DNA of 64,000 nucleotides from Hexactinellida sp. DTS-2022. Taxonomy: Eukaryota; Porifera; Hexactinellida. The stretch covers positions 1 to 64,000 of the forward strand of contig JAPNXP010000013.1 of the NCBI GenBank assembly GCA_028753945.1. The letters run 5' to 3'. Under the pieces are notes generated by a model. The model was not told the DNA's origin. It did no database searches and saw only the letters and a program-made list of their open reading frames with translations. The translations under genes were made by a program, and so were the position numbers. This document shows, in pieces, positions 58,510-64,000 of the stretch. The stretch's first letter is position 1. Every line of letters begins with the position of its first letter.

Positions 58510-58543
58510 AGTTCAGTTTTAACACCCTGTCTCTCTATAGCTG
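58510..58543 (+). promoter_or_regulatory. Strong 3' splice-site-like signal before the cadherin ATG
   Basis: A branch-like ttttaac is followed by the pyrimidine tract ccctgtctctctatag and the ATG comes three bases later (ctgATG). With only 122 bp from the previous stop this suggests a trans-splice acceptor. Confidence 0.45.
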
Positions 58544-61500
58544 ATGCGTCTCAAACTCTTCATAACGCTTCTCCACCTCACTGCAGTCCTGTGCCAGGAT
58601 CAGTACAGCTACTACGTTAACGACACTATAGGCACAGAGGTATTCCACTCCACTACGGACAATTTCAACATTTACAATGAACAGCTAGAAGACTGCCAAC
58701 TATTCAAGTTTTCGAATGGCGACCTTAGCTTTAACCGGGTCTACGACTTTAATCTGGAATTTCTAACCCTCAACTTCTCCTGTCCTTTCCTCCTCAACAG
58801 CAGCATCCCTCACATTATCAGCGTGTTTGTCGCAGACACTAACGACCACGCCCCCGTCTTCAGCGCGCTGGAGTACAGCATAGCTGTGGATGAGCAGGTG
58901 GGGGCGCAGGTCCCAGGCCCTGTGGCTCTCCCCACAGCTGCAGACCCAGACCTGCCGCCTTACGATGTGCAAACATACTCTCTGTCCGGACACACAGAGG
59001 ATCTCGAATACTTTCATTTCAACTCAAGCGCCCCTTCCTTAACACCGACAGGCGCGCCCCCTATCGACCGGGAGGAGCGCTCCTCTCTCCACTTCAACCT
59101 CACGGCCTACGACGGCGGCTCGCCCCCCAGGATAAGCTCCGTGGTTTCTATAAACATCCTAATTACCGACCTCAACGACCACACCCCCTGCTTCCTGCCG
59201 CACAACTCTACTTTTCGCGTCGAGGAGAACCGCCCCTCCGGCTACACCCTGGGCGCGTTTCCCGCCGAGGATGGAGACTCGGGTTCCAATGGCGAGGTTG
59301 CCTACCGACTCTCCTCCCAGAAGGCTTGCAAGGACGAAGTAGAACTGAGTGCGGAGGAGAGCGCTGTCTTCGGAATAAACGCCACCAGCGGACTGGTAGA
59401 ACTGCTGGGGGAATTGGACTATGAGAAGTTCGACACTATTATTATAATCGTGGAGGCGTCCGACTCGGGCCAGCCTCCGCTCTCTAACAGCACCGTAATC
59501 ACCGTAGACATTGTCGACCAGTTTGACAGCTTCCCAGATCTCGTATTCACCAACACCTACCCCGGCAACGTGTTCAGGCCATACGAGAACTCTCCGTCTT
59601 TCAACTTGCTTTTCATCCTCCTCAAGCCTGCGCTCTCTGGCAACTCCACTGCCAACCTGACTCTCCTGACCTACCCTGACAACTCAACTGACACTCAGCC
59701 ATTCTCCATTTCCCGCGTCACGGATGATTGGGTGTTACACTCGAGCGAGCAGCTAGACCGAGAGAGGATATCCCAATACGAATTCACATTTCTGCTGGAG
59801 GTTGACTTCTCGCTCTCCCTCCGCCAGGCCTCCCAGTCCTCTCGCACCAGGCTCACTGTAGAGGTGCAGGACGTTAATGACGAGACGCCTTATTTCCTCA
59901 ACCCGCTCTCGGGCTGTATCTCCATTCAGGAGAACTCTACGGGTCCTTATCTCACACTTGCGGTTTCTGACAGCGACACGGGTATTAACGCCGAGTTTAC
60001 ATTCTCCGTCTCCAGCTCCCCTCCCGGCTACGAGCGCCACTTTAGTATAAATAGCTATTCGGGAGAGCTGCGGGTGGTAGAGCCGCTCGACTACGAATTA
60101 GTTCAAAGGTTCGAACTCAACGTCACCGTCTCGGACAGAGGCGTCCCTCCCCTCTCTAACAGCACCGCCTGGTCCGTGTGTGTAACCAATATCAACGACA
60201 ACCCTATCACATTCGCGCAGGCTAACTACTCTCTCCGTGTGCCCGTTAACTCCCTGCTGCTCACGAGCCTGGCCACTGTCCGCGCCTCGGACAGAGACAA
60301 CCTAACTGCTCCGATATTCTATTTCCTATCGGGGCCCAACGGGTCGTTCTATCTCTCTCCCTCTGGTCAGCTGACGCTGGTCTCCTGTCTGCAGCAGGGA
60401 CAAGTCTCACAGCTCCGGGTTAGCGCGTCCCACTGTCCCAACGCGTCCGACTACTCACCTCAGTGCGAAGTGTCGTACACGAATATAACGGTCCGCGTGA
60501 CAGAGATGGTGTCTCTCCTGCAGCAAGCTAGCTACACTGTCTGTCTTGCGACGAATGACAGCACAACAGACTCCATCCGTCTCTTCTCGCTCGGGAGTAG
60601 CGAATTGAACGGATCCCATTTCAACAGCTCCTTTGGGTCCGATTTCTATACTGAAGATAACCATGTCTATATAAATTCTAGCGTATCTCACTTGCAAGAT
60701 TCGTGCAGTGATATTTCCTGCAACATAACTGTCAGCCACGCGTGCGAGAGCAACCATTCTGAGCACGCTTATTTGAACTTCCTGTTTGTGAAAAATATCG
60801 ATTCCCAAATCCAATTCACCCGGAGCCTCCATAACATTTCCAGAAGCGAGGGTGCCTACGCTAATCAGACCGTGCTGGACTTGTCTCGGTTCGTTTGCTC
60901 TGACTCCAACAGAGCTATCTCCTTCTCTCTGGCTGGGGACTCCGTTCCGCCAAGCTTTAAACTCTCGCAATCCGGTCTGCTCGTGCTAAACGGCACACTC
61001 GATATTGACTTTCCCGACGCGACTGCAAACTATACATTCGCAGTTGAGGCGAAAGCGGTTAACGACACTGCCTCTGCAACAGTGCTATTCCTGATAATTG
61101 CTACCAATGACAACGATCCCGAGTTCCTCTCGCCAATAAGTCAGCTGACTCTTAACTCCTCCTACCAGCCGGGGCAGTCTGTGGCCACGTTCTCAGCTCG
61201 GGACAGGGACCGCGGCTCTGAGACTCAGTTCAGCTACGAGCTGGCGATCGGTTTGGATTGGTTGGTAGCAGACGAATTCACTGGTTCCATAATAATCTCC
61301 GAAAACATACTTCCAGACACCGACTTCACGAGAAGAATAATATCACTTAACGGCACGATTACGGTGCATGACGGAGGCTCTCCCTCTAGGAACAAATCCC
61401 ACACTTTCTCAGTAACAATAGGCGAAAGGTTCGAGATAATCAGACCGCCCAGCTACTGGCTCATTCCCGCAGCCACTGTCTGCTTGCTGGCGCTGCTGCT

Positions 61501-62233
61501 GTCCGTGCTGCTGCTAGCTGTGCTGTTCCTAGTCTCCTTCTGTCGCCACAAGTTCTTCTTCACCGCAAAGCTAAGACTCGACTCCACCAAGTCCTCTCGC
61601 GTGTGGGAGGTGTTGGAGAACAACAACGTGGCCTATGTGTGTGGAAGTGTTAAACACAATGGGGGAGACGCGATTGTAGATTCCATTTCAAAGTCAACCA
61701 AGTCTTCGGGCCTCGGAGTCTCCATCGACTCGTGTCCCTCTCTGGTGGTGCCGATGACGGATGAGGAGATAAAGCGCATAATAGACTCCAACAGAGAGCT
61801 GGTGCAGCAGCTGGGCGCTGCTCCCCAGCTGCAGGACTATAACGAGGATTCCCCGGCGCCGCCCACTCTGGCGGGCGAAGACAGCGACCTGCACCTCGTG
61901 TTCGGAGATGAGCTCAGTCAGGTCAGCATTTCAAACGGAGACAAAGGTTCCCAGGATGAGTCCCCTATCGACATCATATTCTCCAACCCGGACACCAGAT
62001 TCCTGTGTCCTTCCCACTCCCCGCAGTCCTCCGCCTCTTCCTCCTACCTCTCCTCTGTCTCCCACCAGAGACCCAGGATCGCCTACAACACACCCCACCC
62101 CAGGGACGCTGCCAAGAAAGCGGAAATACGGTTAGTCCCCTTGCCTTCAGCCTCAAACCCTTCCTTCTCACATAAAGCGCTCGCTCGCGCCCAGCAACCC
62201 GACATCTTAGACTCTATAGAAACAGCGACCTAA
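58544..62233 (+). CDS. Protocadherin-like cadherin, single-pass adhesion protein
   Basis: A 1,229-aa single-exon protein. Signal peptide at 1-18 (MRLKLFITLLHLTAVLC). Roughly eight or nine cadherin repeats: calcium-linker motifs DTNDHAPVF (about 99), DLNDHTPCF (209), a degenerate DQFDSFPDL (325), DVNDETPYF (444), NINDNPITF (549) and TNDNDPEF (855), with LDREx/LDYEx motifs such as LDYEKFDT and LDYELVQRFEL. The stretch at about 650-760 is divergent and cysteine-bearing. Transmembrane helix at about 972-1,003, then a tail of about 225 aa, acidic and Ser/Pro-rich. No EGF or laminin-G module and no obvious catenin-binding groove, so it looks like a protocadherin type, not a classical cadherin. Likely mediates calcium-dependent cell contact. 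Confidence 0.93.
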   Translation: MRLKLFITLLHLTAVLCQDQYSYYVNDTIGTEVFHSTTDNFNIYNEQLEDCQLFKFSNGDLSFNRVYDFNLEFLTLNFSCPFLLNSSIPHIISVFVADTNDHAPVFSALEYSIAVDEQVGAQVPGPVALPTAADPDLPPYDVQTYSLSGHTEDLEYFHFNSSAPSLTPTGAPPIDREERSSLHFNLTAYDGGSPPRISSVVSINILITDLNDHTPCFLPHNSTFRVEENRPSGYTLGAFPAEDGDSGSNGEVAYRLSSQKACKDEVELSAEESAVFGINATSGLVELLGELDYEKFDTIIIIVEASDSGQPPLSNSTVITVDIVDQFDSFPDLVFTNTYPGNVFRPYENSPSFNLLFILLKPALSGNSTANLTLLTYPDNSTDTQPFSISRVTDDWVLHSSEQLDRERISQYEFTFLLEVDFSLSLRQASQSSRTRLTVEVQDVNDETPYFLNPLSGCISIQENSTGPYLTLAVSDSDTGINAEFTFSVSSSPPGYERHFSINSYSGELRVVEPLDYELVQRFELNVTVSDRGVPPLSNSTAWSVCVTNINDNPITFAQANYSLRVPVNSLLLTSLATVRASDRDNLTAPIFYFLSGPNGSFYLSPSGQLTLVSCLQQGQVSQLRVSASHCPNASDYSPQCEVSYTNITVRVTEMVSLLQQASYTVCLATNDSTTDSIRLFSLGSSELNGSHFNSSFGSDFYTEDNHVYINSSVSHLQDSCSDISCNITVSHACESNHSEHAYLNFLFVKNIDSQIQFTRSLHNISRSEGAYANQTVLDLSRFVCSDSNRAISFSLAGDSVPPSFKLSQSGLLVLNGTLDIDFPDATANYTFAVEAKAVNDTASATVLFLIIATNDNDPEFLSPISQLTLNSSYQPGQSVATFSARDRDRGSETQFSYELAIGLDWLVADEFTGSIIISENILPDTDFTRRIISLNGTITVHDGGSPSRNKSHTFSVTIGERFEIIRPPSYWLIPAATVCLLALLLSVLLLAVLFLVSFCRHKFFFTAKLRLDSTKSSRVWEVLENNNVAYVCGSVKHNGGDAIVDSISKSTKSSGLGVSIDSCPSLVVPMTDEEIKRIIDSNRELVQQLGAAPQLQDYNEDSPAPPTLAGEDSDLHLVFGDELSQVSISNGDKGSQDESPIDIIFSNPDTRFLCPSHSPQSSASSSYLSSVSHQRPRIAYNTPHPRDAAKKAEIRLVPLPSASNPSFSHKALARAQQPDILDSIETAT

Positions 62234-62712
62234 CTCCATAGGGACTGGTATTTTGGAATTATTATATCTACATTTCATTTATTCTTTTATGCTTCAAATT
62301 TATCTTTTAACATCCCTATTATAACTCCAGGATCTACCCTATTATTCTCAATACAAACTTGTAGTTTTAAGCTGAATATTTTCCACCCAAATCACTTTCA
62401 ATCTATACATAGGATATTATACTGTTTAGATATATTATAACGGATGTTTGCATCTAAATTTAGATAAAGATATATTTAGACTAAAGTGGACTGACTTGTG
62501 AGTTGTACCGTACGTTTCCTGAATTTTTAAAAACTCGAAATATAATTAATGTAATTTCCAGTTAAATCCTCAAGGGTTTATTCAGTTATTCTCTTTATAC
62601 ACAGCATTTTTCAAACTCTTATAAATGCTCGCTTCTGATTCTTGTAAATATCAAAATACAAAATACAAATTACTTTAAAGAAAATAATACATAAAACTGA
62701 GAATTTAATAAA
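62234..62712. other. AT-rich intergenic spacer
   Basis: About 480 bp, strongly AT-rich; I see no gene, repeat or clear signal apart from the presumed cadherin 3' end and bZIP upstream region. Confidence 0.7.
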
Positions 62713-63210
62713 ATGGCAAACAGACATATTTCTAATTATCAACTCACAGACTCCCTCCTAGAAGTTGATTCCCAGTTCAGACTCAATCACTCTCATTCCA
62801 TGCTAGACCTGTCCCCCCAGCTGTTCAGCTCTAGCTCCGAGGAGCGCGACATAATATTCGGAGGCAGGGGCTCCTTCTTGAGAGCAGGGTTCAGTGCTAA
62901 CGCCCCTTTCACAAACGAGAATCTCAACAGAAATGCTTTAAGCAAATATAAGAAGTCCTCAATCAAGAATGCTTGCAAATACTTGAGAATTCCGAAAGCA
63001 GCTGTCGACCAGCTGTTGTATATGCAGACCCGAGAGAAGCGACGCGTGTACACGAGTCGTTTCAGAAGTAAGCAGTCAGACCAAGTTGATCAGCTGAGTG
63101 AAGATATCGATTCTCTGAAAAGCGTGAAGGATCAACTCCTCAGAGAGAGGGACTCTCTCACAAAAGAAATACAGAGCTACAAACAGCCATCCCCCCATTT
63201 TCACTTTTAA
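62713..63210 (+). CDS. Small bZIP transcription factor, Maf-like
   Basis: A 165-aa single-exon protein. The C-terminal half has a helical segment (YLRIPKAAVDQLLYMQTREK, about 90-109) like the extended homology region of Maf proteins, a basic region (KRRVYTSRFRSKQ, 109-121) and a leucine zipper with L128, L135, L142, L149 and then Y156 at exact heptads. The invariant bZIP asparagine (Asn-x7-Arg) is not found; arginine is at the expected place. The N-terminal half is Ser-rich, possibly an activation region. Probably a DNA-binding dimer in the nucleus; partner and target unknown. ATG at 62713 directly follows an aataaa word. Confidence 0.82.
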   Translation: MANRHISNYQLTDSLLEVDSQFRLNHSHSMLDLSPQLFSSSSEERDIIFGGRGSFLRAGFSANAPFTNENLNRNALSKYKKSSIKNACKYLRIPKAAVDQLLYMQTREKRRVYTSRFRSKQSDQVDQLSEDIDSLKSVKDQLLRERDSLTKEIQSYKQPSPHFHF

Positions 63211-64000
63211 CTGTAATATTTAATGAATTATCTCTTTATCACTTGTTCCCACAATCCCATTGTTTGCATGAAATATATATATATTTGTACTTTATAAATA
63301 CAATCAATCTCTTATAAACATTTTAATACTTTTCACAATAACTCGTTATAATTATTTGCATAATACTGCAACATTAATTTTAAGTTGCTCTTAACGCTCT
63401 CGCTCCACATAATATTATCTTGAGTTACCGGCTACGCCTCTCCGGTATTGTTTCACCACTCTAGCTGCTAAATTAATATATTTATGGGGACATACGTCTA
63501 TGAAAGTATAATTTACAGTACTTTCCTATATTTATAAGTGGTCTCCACTTATACTGATCACTTTCAAAATGTTGCAAAGCATGCTGAGTATAAAGTCTAT
63601 TTTTATCTTAAAGTTGTACTATTTTAGTCATATGTACGGAGTTAGTTTAAAACTCGAGTTGCTCTTGTGCGCAACTGTACATAATTTCTGCACCGAATTA
63701 CAACTAGTAGCTTTGAATGTTATGAACTTATGACTGAGAACTGGAAATTCCAAAACTGAAACAAAATTTTTGCACACAAATCAAGTGCACAAGATTACCT
63801 TATTAGTAGTTTAATTATAGTTTTGTCAAATCTTATATTTGTTGATCGTACTCAGAACTCATTTGCATGTAATGTTGGTCACACGGTTACTATACCCGCC
63901 GCGTCTCCCACGCCTCATCTCCATTTCTTCCCAAGTAAGGGGAAACTCGAAAATAACTCACAAAGACACCAAGAACAATTATAGGAAGGATAAACACTCG
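63211..64000. other. AT-rich noncoding end of window
   Basis: About 790 bp of AT-rich sequence with poly-A/T runs and a short (ta)n tract near 63276; no coding region, RNA gene or repeat I can support. Confidence 0.6.

Overview
The window reads as a compact animal genome. Every gene I recognise is eukaryotic: GPI-anchor de-N-acetylase, MBOAT7-type acyltransferase, RNA polymerase III second subunit, a giant HECT E3 ligase, a multi-repeat cadherin with one membrane span, a SANBR (KIAA1841)-type BTB protein and a Maf-like bZIP. Cadherin, SANBR and Maf-like genes point to a metazoan. Introns are very rare and tiny (51-88 nt, GT-AG), most coding regions are single long exons, and co-oriented genes lie about 100-265 bp apart. 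That combination would fit a glass sponge (Hexactinellida) or another reduced animal genome, but this is inference and not proven here.

Layout. 1-20,377: tandem array of a 212-bp satellite, about 96 near-identical monomers, open at the left edge of the window. It shows four recurring monomer classes in a preferred order and one 'edge' monomer buried in the middle. 20,387-21,340: a second, decayed tandem repeat of about 405 bp. 21,561-22,295: PIGL. 22,538-26,503 (minus): a large WD-repeat protein, divergent from MBOAT7 (26,600-28,042) across a 96-bp shared promoter. 28,174-47,760 (plus): a POLR1D-isoform-2-like small protein, a circularly permuted Ras (cpRAS) / zinc-finger / vWA protein, an aspartylglucosaminidase-like Ntn hydrolase, and a HECTD4-like E3 ligase of about 4,751 aa with four tiny introns, all near its 5' end. 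47,761-48,808: noncoding, with paired hairpins. 48,809-54,322 (plus): 6-phosphogluconolactonase (two exons), an orphan membrane protein with about seven spans, and POLR3B. 54,496-55,167 (minus): a small secreted glycoprotein. 55,431-56,487: a pogo-like non-autonomous DNA transposon carrying a nested hAT-like MITE. 56,524-62,233 (plus): SANBR-like BTB protein and cadherin. 62,713-63,210: small bZIP protein. The rest is AT-rich noncoding DNA.

The genes are mostly housekeeping and do not form one pathway. Two loosely share RNA polymerase biology (POLR1D-like and POLR3B). PIGL and MBOAT7 both act on phosphatidylinositol lipids in the ER. The most distinctive protein is the cpRAS gene: the Ras motifs occur in the order G3-G4-G5-G1-G2, followed by a second degenerate copy in the same order and a Sec23/vWA-like tail. 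Acceptor-like AG sites just before many start codons, plus tight spacing, raise the possibility of spliced-leader trans-splicing.
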